From NCBI GenBank assembly GCA_013146195.2, contig CM028382.1, forward strand, positions 115,395,023 to 115,459,022: a stretch of 64,000 nucleotides of DNA. Direction: 5' to 3'. Origin of the DNA: Codonopsis lanceolata. Lineage: Eukaryota; Streptophyta; Magnoliopsida; Asterales; Campanulaceae. Under the pieces are notes generated by a model. It was not told where the DNA came from, did not search any database, and saw nothing but the letters and a program-made list of their open reading frames with translations. Every line of letters starts with the position of its first letter. Positions within the stretch are counted from its first letter, which is position 1. The translations under genes and the position numbers were made by a program. This document shows, piece by piece, positions 24,348 to 36,694 of the stretch.

Positions 24348-26425
24348 TAGTAAAACTAAAAAAAAAAAGGTCATGTACATGAGATTTTCCGTCATTGCAT
24401 TCGCATATCTAGTTTGAGTTTAATTTTATTTTTGAGAAAGAGGAATTCTATCCACAATTAAAATGATGGAAATTGTTAGGAAATCTAAGCGTGATGAAAA
24501 CAAAATGAGAAAAATTTGTCCTATGTTGGAATGCAGATGAATATTTATTTGGGAAAGTTGTTAGGTTTTAAGGATTGTGGTGGAATTGGGTGATGGGATC
24601 TCTAATCGGTTGGTCCATTTCAATTTTCATACATATATACCTTGGACTGACTATACATAAGTTGGGCTTGTCTTTTTAATTTGTGGATGACTACTTTATA
24701 GGCATCGATATTGTCATACTCTCACAACTGGAAACAAATCAATCAAACTAATGCAATGGGTTATATTACCTTTTCTTCAACAGCCCATATGGGTTATATT
24801 TATATAACTATATTACGACTTCCAAAAAAAGTGTCTTTTAACTATAACTCGTAAGGATTGCATGCTTATATCTTTTTCAAATGATACGACCTTTATATAC
24901 TGTGCAATTTTTTTTGAGTAATTCTCGTGTAAAATCGTCTTACGTATTTTATTTTAATTCGTAAAACGGAATCATACTCTCTCACAATTCTACCCACCAA
25001 TACACGGTGAGTCAGATCAGATCAAGATGATCCGTCTTACATAAGATATTTGAAAAATCGTCTTACTTAAATTTTTGCTCAATTTTTTATATGTGTATTT
25101 GTGTGTGGCCAAGTGATATGATTTGGTCAGCCTAAATCGTGGAATCATACACTTTCTCGTGAAATAGGAAAAGATCGTACTCCTTTCGTTCTAAAATAAA
25201 TAATTATTTTTGTTTCAAAACAATTTTTAGGAATGGATTGTTTTGTTGAGTAGTAGTAATAATTTGCAAGTAAAATGTTGAGCAAAGTAGTAAAATTAGA
25301 AGTTGAATTAGATAAGTCAAAAAAAAAAAAAAAGGGTGTCTTTTCAGTATTCAAAGCATGAGATATTTATGAGTTTCTGGAAGCGCCACCGTCACCCCGT
25401 GCCCTTTCTTTGTCAAAAAGTATTGTTCAATTAAAGTAGTCGTTCAAAAGTGAGACTATTTTAATGTTAAAAAATCCCATGACTTTGCTTCTTCATAGCC
25501 ATACATGATACATCCCACCTTTTTTAAAAAAATTGCCCTTTGTGCTTGCAAAAGAACAAAATTTAATCTAAAATAATTGATAATTCCATTACAAAAAATT
25601 ATTAAAGGTAATGGTTGGTTGGTGGTTTCGAATGGTCCAACAAAAGACGTCAATGGAGTTTTGAGTTTCAAAATGAAAATACTCTATTTTTCTTAAATAA
25701 TGGTGTACACAAATTAAGAAAAATTAATTCTTTTCTATAAAAATAATTATTGAACAAATCGTTTTGAGCCTAGAGTTTTTACTCAACCTCGATTTCATTT
25801 TTAATTGATTTGATTCTAAATCGTGTCTTCGATGTATGAAGCCACAACTTGTTCGCAAACAACTCGGTTCGTTTGCATTCCTAACAGCACAAGTATCTCG
25901 TTGTTCGTATTCTAAAATTCTAGAGAGTTAAAAAAACGATTAGAATGAAATGAGAAATTCCAATTTGTGCGAAGCGGTGGAATTAAGCATGAGAACTACA
26001 AAGTGATAGCCTAGAATTAGATTGATGGAAAATATTTGAGATATTATTATTCCCACCTCCACCTCCACCTCCACCTCCCCACCAAATAAAGTTATTCTAG
26101 GTGTAATTCTATTCTGTCTAATTTAGCTGATAAAATGCTAGAATCGTACATTCCATTCGGCCTAATCTTGATGAACCAAACAAGAAGACCTAAGAAGTTT
26201 TGCATAAATACTTGTCTTTCTTTGTACATTAGCTTTTTAGTATTCTATAACTATAATTAAATTAATTTCGTTAATCAAGTTTTGGACTAGCAATTCCAAA
26301 TATGTCTACATCATAATTTCTATAATGAAAGTAAGAGACCTATTTCAATTAAAACTCTGCAACCAATCAATGATGTCACAATATATACACATCTGCTTTA
26401 AGTATTATAGTTATGGTATTTATTA
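23938..26425. other. intergenic DNA with simple repeats
   Basis: No gene is seen. It holds a compound (TG)n(AG)n microsatellite at about 24319-24347, a small fold-back with 'aaaatcgtcttac' and its inverse at about 24925-25065, and a (CCACCT)n tract at about 26047-26080. Confidence 0.5.
24319..24347. repeat. (TG)n(AG)n microsatellite
   Basis: Alternating TG followed directly by alternating AG. Confidence 0.9.
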
Positions 26426-26682
26426 CTCCCTCTGTTTCTAAATTATCGTCCTAGTTGATTTGGAACACAGATTAAGAAAAATAATTGACTTGACTAGTAA
26501 TATTGGTCTAATATATAGTTTTCTTTAAAGTCCACATGTATGTGACTCATAATTAAAGTGTAGTGAAAAAAAGTAAGGATAAAGTGCTAAAAGTGATGTT
26601 CTAAAAAGATAAATTTCAAACTGGATAATTATTTTGGGATAGACGAAAAAAAAGGAGGACGATAATTTAAGGACGGAGGGAG
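26426..26682. mobile_element. Stowaway-like MITE, 257 bp
   Basis: Ends CTCCCTCTGTTTCTAAATTATCG and the inverse of cgataatttaaggacggagggag form inverted repeats, flanked by TA on both sides. The interior is homologous to the copies at 46140, 60171 and 42612. Confidence 0.88.
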
Positions 26683-26785
26683 TACATCCCTATTTTTAGC
26701 GCAGCCTCTCTATATTTAACCATGACTTTTTATAATTTTATTACAATTGTTGCCGACAAACGTTTCCTAAATTTCTCGTGTCATA

Positions 26786-26960
26786 CTCCCTCTGTCCCGT
26801 CCAATGAGTCCTTTATTTTATTTCGAAATATTTTATTTAAAGAGTTCAATTTTAAAATTAATATATAAAAATGTTATTTTATTACTAGTGAAAAACTAGA
26901 AGTATTATTTTCTTAAAAAATGACTTTTTGACGTGGACTTTGTGTCCGAAACGAAAGGAG
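26786..26960. mobile_element. Stowaway-like MITE, second family, 175 bp
   Basis: Ends ctccctctgtcccgtcc / gtccgaaacgaaaggag are bracketed by TA. It is a homologue of 23759-23935. Confidence 0.78.
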
Positions 26961-26962
26961 TA

Positions 26963-28380
26963 TTTAACTACATCACATACTTGCTATTAGATTGAGACGG
27001 AAATTTAAATAAAAATATAAAAACATACCATTACTTTTTTAAAAAAAATAACACACATACTAATGAAGCCTATTTTTGAACAAAATAACAATTGGATACG
27101 TCATTCATTTCGAAGGTAGCGCAGAACATTTACATAGGAGAAAGCCAATTCCATATGCTAATCAAATATAAAGTGGGATACTTCTCTAGTCTCTACCATC
27201 CAATCTTATATACACTTTCTGATTGGACGTTAGTGCCAATGGTATAACTCTACCAATTAACCACAACACAAGGCTTACTATTATTGGTAGTTGGGTTTCC
27301 TAGCTCCCCTAACACATCTGATTTTTTTTTTTTTTTAAATTTTTTTTAACACTTAAATGTATATATAAGTGGAGCGTACGTAGTTAGACTCTATTACTTA
27401 AAAAAGAAAAAAAAAAAAAAAAAAGATTGAGTTTGAAATGAACACAAAAAACGCAAAAGAACGGATGAAAGAAAACCACCCCTCCCTGGCCTCCTTCTCC
27501 TTGAGAAATCACTAATATTATTATTGAAAGGCAAGGGTTTGGTCAATTAGCTAGTCTCGATCTGTCCTATATTGTTTTTGCTTTTGTCAAATTATTAGTG
27601 GTGCTGAGTTGATTATGTGTCATATGATGGTTTAGTTAAAAGTTAAAACTAGCTTGCTTTAGTACTATATATTTGATCCCAAGAGATAGGAAAAAGAAGA
27701 AAATTACGTCTCTTTCAAGCTTTCCAACATGACCACTCAAATTAAAATGAGACAGTTTTTTCAACTTTATATTGTGTAAGCACACACGTAAACAATTTCT
27801 ATTAGTAGATCATATATATTGACATGTAATGAAAGACTAGTTTACTACATATTCCTTTCCGGTAGCCTAAACTCTCATGATTCTGGCTTCACTTCAGAGT
27901 TGTTCTCCATCAACCTGTCGTGCCTCAATTACATTTTTTTACATAAATATTTAATCTATTTTTTATTAAGAAGAAATAAAACTATTACGCTTTGATTGTT
28001 TGTAATGAAACAATTTTAATTTTCTTTAAAAATAATCAAATTGATCAAAAAGAGGTAATTAAAATTCTTTCCTTTTAGGTAAATATTTAGCAAACTAACC
28101 ATCAAATTTTGTTTAAGGATCCCGCTACACTACTCATCCCTCAAAATGATTAAAAATTAAACAATTCATGTGATGGAAAAAGAAAACACTACAGTAAATT
28201 TTTTTAAAACAATTAATGAAATTACTTATACGTTGGAAAAAAATTAACAAGGTCGTCGTACGTGGTATAATGTGAGTTTACAGAAAGGGTCAAGTGAATT
28301 TGTTTAATGAGACAATCAGGTCTTTCCATTAATTTTTAAACTACACACAGACGATAGTGCATTTTTCCTTTTTGGCTACC
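26963..28380. other. AT-rich intergenic DNA
   Basis: Poly-T (27320-27345) and poly-A (27407-27424) runs; no gene or element edge recognised. Confidence 0.5.
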
Positions 28381-28383
28381 TTA

Positions 28384-28636
28384 AGTCCTCCTTTGGTATA
28401 TCATTTTAAAAAAACGTGCAACTTTTTCAAAACGTAATATTTTTAAATAATTTTTTTCTTATAAACACGTTTGAGAAACTATTTCAAAACGTTATTTTTA
28501 TGAACAGAATAGCTATAAACATAACATATGTTGAAAACACTACACATTTTTAAAACGTTGTATTGAAACACTTTTAAAAAGAAAACACTGTATTTTTTGC
28601 TAACGTTTTGATCAAAACGCTCCACTAAACAAGCAC
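28384..28636. mobile_element. PIF/Harbinger-like MITE, copy 1
   Basis: Flanked by TTA (28381-28383) and TAA (28637-28639). The ends are agtcctcctttggtat and, inverted, gtgcttgtttagtgg. The interior has repeated 'aaaacgt' blocks and is homologous to the inverted copy at 31777-32036. Confidence 0.75.
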
Positions 28637-28639
28637 TAA

Positions 28640-29528
28640 GATCAACTCTAACTCAACCCCCAAATACACAAATTGTGGCAAACCCCATCCCTAATTGCTC
28701 CAACCAGACCCCCAAACTTCTCCCTAATTTGGGGCAATATTATTCATCTAACCCTAATTTAGAGTTGATGGGACCCACTCCCTTTTAAAATAAAAATTGA
28801 TTTTTAAATACAAAAAAATATTAATAATTTGATATTATGACTTTAAAACCATTTTAATTGATTAATAACTAATAATAGCTAGGTAATAAATATTAGTAAT
28901 GTAATTTATTTTAAAATATTAAACACTACAAATTAAATAAATTATAATAAATTGGTCTATTATGTAAATTATTTTGTATTTATTATTAATAAAGAAATAA
29001 TTATACTAAATTATTTGAAAAACACAATCTCATATTTAAATTTAACAATGACATAAAACATGAAAATAAAAAAAAGCATACAATTTAAAAATTAAAAAAA
29101 TAACATACAACTTGAAAATAATGAGAATTAGGCTAAAATAATATGTACTTTGAATTGAGTGTTGTTGTTGATTTTTTTCCTTGTATTTTTTTAAGATTTT
29201 AAATAGATGTAATGCTTGCTTTATCATAATGTATGTGTTTATATCAAATGGTTGGTAATTTAAAATATATTAAATTAATAATTTTTAAGTATTATTAATT
29301 ATATAAATAATATTATAAAAATAAACTTATTAAATGTAATAAATTATTAATTATGTAATTTTAATAATTACAATTGAAAATGTTAGTAGAAAATCAAAAT
29401 ATAATTGTGAAGGAAAATATTTTTTTATATAAGATTTGGATGTGAATGATTAAAGTTGAAATAGTAGATAGTGTTGAAACGGGTGTTGAAATTGCCTCCA
29501 AATTAGAGTTTTTGAGTTAGAGTTGGTC
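28640..29528. mobile_element. PIF/Harbinger-like element, 889 bp, complete
   Basis: TAA lies on both sides (28637-28639, 29529-29531). The ends gatcaactctaactcaa / ttgagttagagttggtc are inverted repeats. The AT-rich interior has no transposase. It is homologous to the partial copy at 1-369. Its left TAA is the same trinucleotide as the right TAA of the neighbouring MITE. Confidence 0.75.
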
Positions 29529-29531
29529 TAA

Positions 29532-30799
29532 TAGTTTGATTATTGAATTTTTTTTTTTTGGAGTTAAAGAGTTTGGCACAATTAATTTTACCAATAACCG
29601 GCTTTGCATTTATATTCTTCAGTGTACAATATACGAGAGGGAGAGGGAGAGGGAGAGGGTGGGTGGATCAGACTTCAGAGTCATCGGATCGGATGATCTC
29701 CATCGAATTTAAGCAAAAACTTTTTGGGTAAACTTTGGACAAGGGCCTCTCATGTGCACCCTTGACTTTTGGCTAAAAATGGAAAGGAGAGAGAACCAAT
29801 TGCACGGTGGATCCCACTATAAATATGGCCAGCTCGACTCGGCTGGTTCTGGTTGCTAAATGCTAATGCTAATGCTAATGCTAGGCTCGACTATGTTGTG
29901 CTATTGTTTTTTATTCCTTCTTGCCAGCCGGCCAGCTAGGTTCTATAATCTATAATCTATGATCTATAATCTATAATCTATTAAAAGGGAAAGTGTACCT
30001 ACTACTCTTGAGTCTTAACGGAAAAATGGCCGCCTTTTCTTTTGTTATCTCATCTCAAGAATATCACTTTTCTAGTTTTCTTTCTTTCCTTCATTCATTC
30101 ATTCTACGGTCTACACTACTCATTTCTCATCCAAACTTATCCTTATAGTTATTCACTTTTGCATTCATCAGATTCTACCTTCAAATTTTGAAAATTCAAT
30201 CTTTTATCACTTCAATTAATATTGTTATCAATTTTGATCCCCCTTTTTAACAAGGAATTATGGTATGCTTTAAAAAAATATTTGACCCCCTCTTTGAGCC
30301 AAATTTCTATTTATAAAATATTTTTGACATCATTCAAACTAAATTCTGACTTTGTTACTGTATGCTGGTTTGGTGAATGTTTAATGCAATTTTGAAAGGA
30401 GAAAGTCTCTTGTAAGATAGACTTTTACTTTATCACAATTTAGTCTATCAACACATAGTAGAATCGGGTTAAAGAGATTCGTCTTATTGAAAATATTTGT
30501 AAAACAGTCATTTATATGTTTTTAGCTTTTGAAAAAACAAAAAACGAACAATTTGAATATTTTTATGATGTAATAGAGTCGGAAGTGTTTTTTTTTTTTT
30601 TACCCATTTCTCAAATAGTTGGAGAAAACAAAAGTATAAACCTTAGAAACTACATTGAAAGTAATCTAGCTAATTTACTTTACTACACTACTTTTTTCAG
30701 AAAAATAAATAAGTTCCCATTAAATGCTCATTCATAACATCGAGAATACATCTTTAATTCAAGTTTGTGTGAAAAATGTACATTTAATCAGAAAACACA

Positions 30800-30833
<34 letters not shown>

Positions 30834-30998
30834 TGTATTCGTAATTTGTAATTGAGAAAATACATCTCTTCTTAAGAGGTAGCGATTCTTTGTTATCCAC
30901 AACTTTGATGACTTACTTTGACTTGCAATAAAGTAAAGTATTGACTGGGAATTTAATTAGTTTACGAATGTAAAAAAAGGTGCAATAAATCTCTTATG
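29532..30998. other. intergenic DNA with a TATA-like site and simple repeats
   Basis: No gene is seen. A well-formed TATA motif (ctataaatatgg, about 29818) follows a GC-richer stretch, but no ORF or recognisable RNA follows it. Simple repeats: (GGGAGA)n at 29638-29660, (GCTAAT)n at about 29858-29882, 'atctataatct' repeats at about 29943-29980, and (CT)n at about 30802-30830. Confidence 0.45.
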
Positions 30999-31006
30999 AT
31001 TTTAAC

Positions 31007-31467
31007 TAGGGGTGGTAAAATGAGTATTACGGATAAATGAGTGTTAAGCTATTATTCATAGTTATTCATGAATAATAACTTAATACTCATTTATACATAA
31101 CACTTATTTTACCACCTCTACCAACGAGCCTCTACCAAGTCGCTCACTCTCTTAATTCAACTTCGAAGCCACTGAGACACCCCTGACTTACAACTCTCAG
31201 AGTGAGGTCGGGTGTTCAAGCTCTTCGAGCATCGTTGTTGTTAAAGCTTTATCCAAAGGCCCATTTAGCTACTCACTTATCTTAACGGAGGTTGAGTATT
31301 GGCCCTACCAGAGACCCCTGGACTTAACTACTCTCAACCGGAGGTCGGTGTTCAAAAGCCTCACTTGAGGCACCATTTGTTCGAGCCATACCAAAGGCAT
31401 CATATATATAATTGTAGCCTTTCAAGGCATAAAAAAAAAAAAAAAAAAACTTATTTTACCACCTCTA
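31007..31467. mobile_element. 114-bp fold-back MITE interrupted by a SINE-like retroposon
   Basis: The MITE is 31007-31120, the same length and structure as 8853-8966. Its right end is repeated at 31449-31467 because a retroposon inserted there. The outer flanks attttaac (30999-31006) and atttcaac (31468-31475) are its 8-bp target duplication with one mismatch. Confidence 0.85.
31121..31448 (+). mobile_element. dimeric SINE-like retroposon with poly-A tail
   Basis: The insert is bracketed by a perfect 19-bp duplication acttattttaccacctcta (31102-31120, 31449-31467) and ends in about 18 A residues, the hallmarks of LINE-driven retroposition. The body holds two related units, about 31169-31265 and 31304-31402. 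Each has 'ctgactta..actctca..ggaggtcgg.tgttcaa' and ends near 'ccaaaggc..cat'. The 'ggtcgggtgttcaagc' part resembles a degenerate Pol III B box, which suggests a tRNA-related origin. It has no coding capacity. Confidence 0.8.
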
Positions 31468-31475
31468 ATTTCAAC

Positions 31476-31773
31476 AGTGAGACAGTGAGATATAACTTAC
31501 CAAATTTAGAAGTGCAAAGGACACCATTTAATATAACTTCACCCTTGAAGAGGTAGATTGAGCAACTCTATTTCAAGGGATTTACTCAAAAGTGATAATC
31601 AAAGGAATAAATTTAAGTCTTTCATTGACTTGTTGAATTTTGATTTTTTTTTTAATGCAAACTATGAGATAATATTAAAGCTCATAACTAGAGGTATATT
31701 GAGTCAATTCTATTCCAAGGGAGTTACTTAAAAGTGATATTCAAAGAAATTAATTTAACTCTTTCATATTGAC
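31476..31773. other. short intergenic stretch
   Basis: A segment of about 45 bp ('agtgatawtcaaaggaat...' to 'ttcattgactt') is present twice, near 31580-31640 and 31725-31775, suggesting a local duplication. Nothing else is seen. Confidence 0.4.
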
Positions 31774-31776
31774 TTA

Positions 31777-32036
31777 GTGTTTATTTGGTGGAATGTTTTG
31801 ACTAAAACACTGATAAAAAATACATAGTTAAAAAGTATTTCAATACAGCGTTTTAAAACGCAACGTTTTAAAAGTGTGTTGCGTTTACAACTATTACTGT
31901 TTATTAAAATAACGTTTTGAAATAGTTTCTCAAATGTGTTTACAAAAAAAATATATTGTGTTTTGAGAACATTGTGTTTCAAAAATGTTGTGTTTTGAAA
32001 AAACTGCGTTTTCAATATGTTGCATCAAATGAAACC
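31777..32036. mobile_element. PIF/Harbinger-like MITE, copy 2 (inverted)
   Basis: TTA lies on both sides (31774-31776, 32037-32039). The ends are gtgtttatttggtgg and, inverted, ggtttcatttgatgc. It is inverted relative to copy 1 and shares its 'cgttttgaaatagtttctcaaa' interior. Confidence 0.78.
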
Positions 32037-32239
32037 TTATTGAATTTTGATTATTTCTTTTAAAGCAAAACTACTCCTTTCGTCCCAGATAAATATTCAT
32101 AGTGGATAAAATACAAAGATTAAGAAATGTAATTAATAATGAGTTGTAAAATATGTTGTGATGATAATAAACATTACACACACACTCTCTCATTAATTAT
32201 GTACCCATTACACTTATTATCTCTCTAGGATGTACATTA

Positions 32240-32483
32240 TAAAAGGGTTTTGGCAAAAAAAAGTCATCTTTTCATTTATCAACATGTCAATATATAGTTA
32301 CAAATGAGAGTTTAAAAACCTAGAGAAATACAAGGGAAGATATATACAATCATGAATACAAAAATAGAGATATGCTAAATCACTTAGTCAACTATCTAAA
32401 TTATAGGAAATAAATGAATAAGAAAATAACAGAAAATACTCTAACTATCCGAAATTGGTGGAGGATCATTGGGATCCTTTACA
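32240..32483 (-). repeat. 3' LTR of the Copia element
   Basis: Ends with ...ggatcctttaca on the plus strand, so it starts TGTAAAGG on the element strand. It differs from the other LTR at about four internal bases plus one at the edge. Confidence 0.88.
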
Positions 32484-33089
32484 CGCCCCCGCAAGATGGA
32501 CGGTCCGTGAGTGAGGCCAATCTTGGAGATGAGAGAGACAAACCGAGCCCGTGAGAGTGGTTTTGTGAGTGGGTCGGCAAGTTGGTCTTTGCCGGATATA
32601 TGTTGAACACGAAGGTTTGTTTGTGAACTTGCTCTCGCATAAAGTGGAAGGCGAGGAGAGCTAAATGTTTCATACGAGTGAAAAATGGGGTTGGCTGAGT
32701 ATCAGGCGCCAAGATTGTCACCGAACACTCACCGTGGTGGTGCTAAAGGGTGGATGCCGAGCTCGCCTAAAATGTCAGCGAACCCGCAGGCTCGGCAAAG
32801 GAGGCGCAATGGCACTCATTTCGGCCGGCTGAGGAGCGAGCAATAGCTTGTTGCTTTTTGGAAGACCAAGTAACCGGATTACGACTCTGGCAAGTAAACA
32901 ATAAAACCGCGTGGTTGAGTAGAAGTCGCCTTTGCCCCCGCCCAATCGCCCAATCGCGATCGCAGCAGCATGGAGAATGGGTGGGGACTGCTTGAAAATC
33001 AATGCCCGTGGATGGTTCCATGAAGGTAACGGCAACCGCTGAGAGGGGACCAATGGTTTTCTTGTGGGTGAAGGAATTGAGCTAGCTTG

Positions 33090-33960
33090 TTAATCGGGAA
33101 GGCAATATCCTGGCCGAGCGAGAGAAAGATATTGAGGCTTCCTAGATGGCTCAGATTCGTAGGATTGCGTATGGGAGTACGAGGGTGGGCCGAGAGGAGG
33201 GTAGGTGGACATGGGTGCTGGGGGAAGGTTTAGAGTTGTCCATGTTATGGCGGGTGAGGAGATCGCTAATGTATTTTGTTTGAGAGAGGATGATGCCATG
33301 AGGATCGTAATCTCGACTCCAAGAAAATAGAAAGAGGACCTAGATCCTTTAGAGAGAAGCGAGAGGCAAGATGATCAATGAAGGTTTCAAGAAAGGAGGT
33401 GGAAGGACCCGTAATGACAATATCGCCAACGTAGACTAGAAGAAGAAGGTGGTGGGAATTTTGTGGAAGGTAAAAAGAGAGATCAAGAATAGAGGTTGAA
33501 GTCGAAGGAGATGAGGAATTGTTTGAGGGCGGTATACCAAGCACGAGGTGCTTGTTTGAGGCCATAGATGGCTTCGAGTCGATTACACATGAGAGGGTTT
33601 TGTGGAATCTTGGAAACCTGGGTCAGTTGGACATGAAGACGGTTTCAAAGAGGCGGCCTGAGGAAGGCGTTGTTCACATCAAGTTGGCTGAGGGCCAACC
33701 ATGGGTGATGGCTAGAGAAAGGATGAGACGATAGTGGCGGGTTTGACTACGGGACTAAAGGTTTCGTATCAATCAAGGCTGTTTTGCCCGGTGGAATCCT
33801 TTGGCAACAAGACGGGCTTTATATTTGTGGATGGTGTTGTCGGGGTTGTATTTGATACGGAATACCCATTTGCACCCGACAATGTTTGGTGCTTCATGGG
33901 AAGGAACTAAGGACCAAGTTTCATTACGCATGAGAGCGATGTACTCCTCACACATAGCTT
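33090..33960 (-). pseudogene. Copia reverse transcriptase/RNase H region, broken
   Basis: The frame at 33773-33955 carries the start of the Copia RT domain (NETWSLVP, GCKWVFRIKYN, YKARLVAKGF). It ends in a stop just after, and the downstream RT sequence continues in other frames. At 33422-33433 the polymerase motif reads YVGD, where a functional enzyme has YVDD, so a catalytic Asp is lost. The rest (toward 32500) is scattered over frames. The enzyme cannot be active. Confidence 0.85.
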
Positions 33961-34564
33961 TGTACCAATGAGGGGTAGAGGGCCTGTTTAGTGGTGGCGG
34001 GAAGGGAGAAGGAGAGAGAAGAGGGTGAGATTAGCATACTTAGGATTAGGTTTTCTGATGCCACGGGAAAAGCGGGTTGTGATTACAAGTGCGTGATTTG
34101 GGGCTGATTTGTGGTGGTTCGAAGTCGGGCTCTCTCGCGCTTTGGTTGTTGTTGTTGCTTGGTCCGAAAGAGGTAGAAGGGAGTGGGTTGGTGTCGAGGC
34201 GGGCTGTGAGGGGTGGATCTGTGGTTCGGAAGTAGAGAGCAGGAGGTGGCGGAGTGGGATTTTGAGCAGAGGCTCTACTGATGATGTGTGGGCCGTGGTA
34301 GTATAATAGGGATAGAAATGGAACACCATTCGTAGGGGTAATGGTTTGAGAAAGAGTGGGTTTTGTGGTGAGAGAAGTGTATGGAAACTGCTTCGATAAA
34401 TCTTACGTGGCGTGAAGTGTATATTTTGTGAGTTGTGGGATCAAGACAATGGTAGGCACTTTGGGTGGGGGAATAGCCTACAAAGATGCACGAAGTTGAC
34501 TTGGGAGCTTATTTATGAGGTGTGTAGGGTTTAAGCCATGGGTAGCAAAGGCACCCAAAGCTTC

Positions 34565-34987
34565 TTAATTTTGTATAGTTCGAGAGGGTTTGAAAAAGTC
34601 TGAGATAGGGTGAGTCATTGTGAGGGTGGGAGTGGGTAATCTATTGATGAGATAGGCAGCCAGAGAGCGTGGGACCAAAGAGAGAGGGGAGTTTGCATGG
34701 GATAGAAGAGAGAGAGCGGTTTCAACAAGATGTCGATATCGCCTTTCGGCAAAGCCGTTATGCTCGGGAGTATGGGGTGGAGTGGTGAGGTGAGTGACTC
34801 CGTTTTGAAGCAGAGAGGGAGTGAGTTTTAGGTATTCACCACCATAATTGGAGAAAAATTGAATGATGGGTCGGGAAAAGTATTTTTCTACGATAGCTTT
34901 AAAGAGAGTAAAAGTGGCGAAAGTGTCAGATTTATTTTTGAGTGGGTATAGCCAAGTATATTTGGTAAAATGGTCTACGAATATCAC
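34565..34987 (-). pseudogene. Copia integrase core, mutated
   Basis: An open 140-codon segment shows the integrase core: VDHFTKYTWLYPLK with the first catalytic Asp, FSNYGGEYL where the second catalytic Asp is replaced by Asn, and PEHNGFAERR with the catalytic Glu. The zinc-binding start of integrase (WHHRLGHPS) lies upstream in the adjoining frame. Confidence 0.85.
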
Positions 34988-35913
34988 ATAATATTTGTAA
35001 TTGTCATATGAGTAAAGTGGTGAAGTCCATACATCAGAAAAAATGAGTTCAAGAGGAGCATGAGTGTCAAGAGAAGAAGTAGTGAATGGGAGTTTGTAGC
35101 TTTTATTAATATTGCAAGGATTACAAGAATTGAAATTACCAAACGGAATGCGTAAAGAAAATTGCTTATATAAATGGGAGACAATAGGGGGGAGGGGTGT
35201 CCTAGTCTATGATGCCACGATTGAAGATAAATTGAGGTGCTTAGATGAGCTTGGGGCGGTTGAGGATGCCAGAGATAGATTCCACGATCAGTTGTTCCGT
35301 GGAGTAGAATGCGGTGAGTCGAGATTTCCTTGATAAGAAAGGAAGAGTGTGAGAATTCAATGAGTGCATTATTATCTTTGCAAAATTGAGAAACAGAGAG
35401 AATATTTCGAGTGATAGAGGGAACATACAAAACATTATTGAAACGAATATTGGAGTAGGAACAAAAAATAGAAAAACTACCTATATTGGCAATCGGAAAA
35501 GATGATCCATCACCAATAATGACTTCATCGCTTCCATCATAAGGGTGGTGAAGGGAGAGAGTGGAAAGATTATTTGTGAGATGGTGCGTAGCACCCGCCG
35601 ACCAGCCAAGAAGTCGGAGACGAGGAGTGAGGCGGCCGTAAGCCGTGTGAGCTTGGGGCTGATTTGGAGTGTGGGTGTTACGGGCTAGCCGAAGATGGGG
35701 GTGGAGGGAAGACAACACTTGGATAGTCGCTTGAATTGACGACACCGAGAGATCACGTGTCCAACAAACCGACAAGATTGGCATTTGCCTTTGAAAGGCA
35801 CGGAAGAGGAGGAGGAGGGGTGCGGGTTTGAGGTGGTGTGGGCGTAATGGGCAGAGGATTACCGGGGCTTCGAGAAATGGCGAGAGTGAGCATGGTGGGA
35901 TGGGGAGGTGCAT
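34984..35913 (-). pseudogene. Copia zinc knuckle, protease and integrase N-terminus, broken
   Basis: A long open segment spans the protease region, with SAGATHHLTNN where an active enzyme has DSGA, so the catalytic Asp is missing. It runs on to the WHHRLGHPS integrase zinc-binding motif. In another frame at 35742-35783 a CCHC knuckle (C-x2-C-x4-H-x4-C) is intact, showing that a frameshift separates gag from protease. Confidence 0.78.
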
Positions 35914-36606
35914 GGTGGGCTACATGGGCGCATACGGGAAGGATAGGTTGAGTGGGTTGTTGTTTTAGGGAGAGCTCATGGTGAATGAGCTTTTCATGAA
36001 GAGCTTCGAAGGTGATGGGATTGTCTCTAGCACGGATGGAGTCGATGATTGGTTAGTAAAAGTCATAGTCTAGGCCTTTTAGAACTTTGGCAATAACGTC
36101 TTCGGAGTCCATGGGTTTGCCTAGAATTGCAAGTTTATCGGTGCATGATTTTATGGATTGCATATAATCTGTGATGGAGAGAGAGGATTTGGTGATAGAG
36201 TCGAGATGGTATTTTAGTTGAAGAATATGACCACGCGAAGGCTTTGCGTAGGTCGTTTTGAGGATATCCCAAGCTTGATGGGAGGTGTTGGCTTGATAAA
36301 CAAGGGGTGCGATTGATGTGTCAAGGGTTCCTCAGAGGGCACTAAGTATGAGGCGATCTTGCCTATTCCAGGTACTTAGAGCAGGGTTTTTGGTGTCTTG
36401 CCATCAACTTTGATGGTTTCGGGAGGAGGGATGGGAGCCATCTACGAGCCTAGGAGGTCCAAACCCAAAAGAAGGGAGGTTACCCGGGAGGACCAACAGA
36501 GATAGGTGAGAGGTGTGAGCGTCTTGCATCGAGAGAGGTTAACGAGTAGAATGGGGTGGTTTGGTTCGACGGTGTTAGGGATGGTAGAAGAGGACTGATT
36601 TGCCAT
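35914..36606 (-). pseudogene. Copia gag region, frameshifted
   Basis: The start codon at 36606-36604 (MANQSSSTI) begins a gag-like protein with the conserved 'LSW/LCW' region soon after; the frame closes at about 36442. The remaining gag sequence, up to the zinc knuckle, is spread over several frames. Confidence 0.7.
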
Positions 36607-36678
36607 GGAGAAAAGGGTGGTGGGCGGCGGAAAGAATAGGGAGGCAGGAGGGATTTGAAAAAGAATTTGGATCAATAC

Positions 36679-36690
36679 GCTCTGATACCA
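36679..36690 (-). other. primer binding site of the Copia element
   Basis: The minus strand reads TGGTATCAGAGC, complementary to the 3' end of initiator tRNA-Met. It lies four bases inside the right (5') LTR. Confidence 0.88.
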
Positions 36691-36694
36691 TAAA

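Noticed and set aside
29818..30000. TATA-like site considered as a promoter of a microRNA or other RNA gene
   Set aside because: No stem with a mature microRNA-like sequence or ORF is seen downstream.
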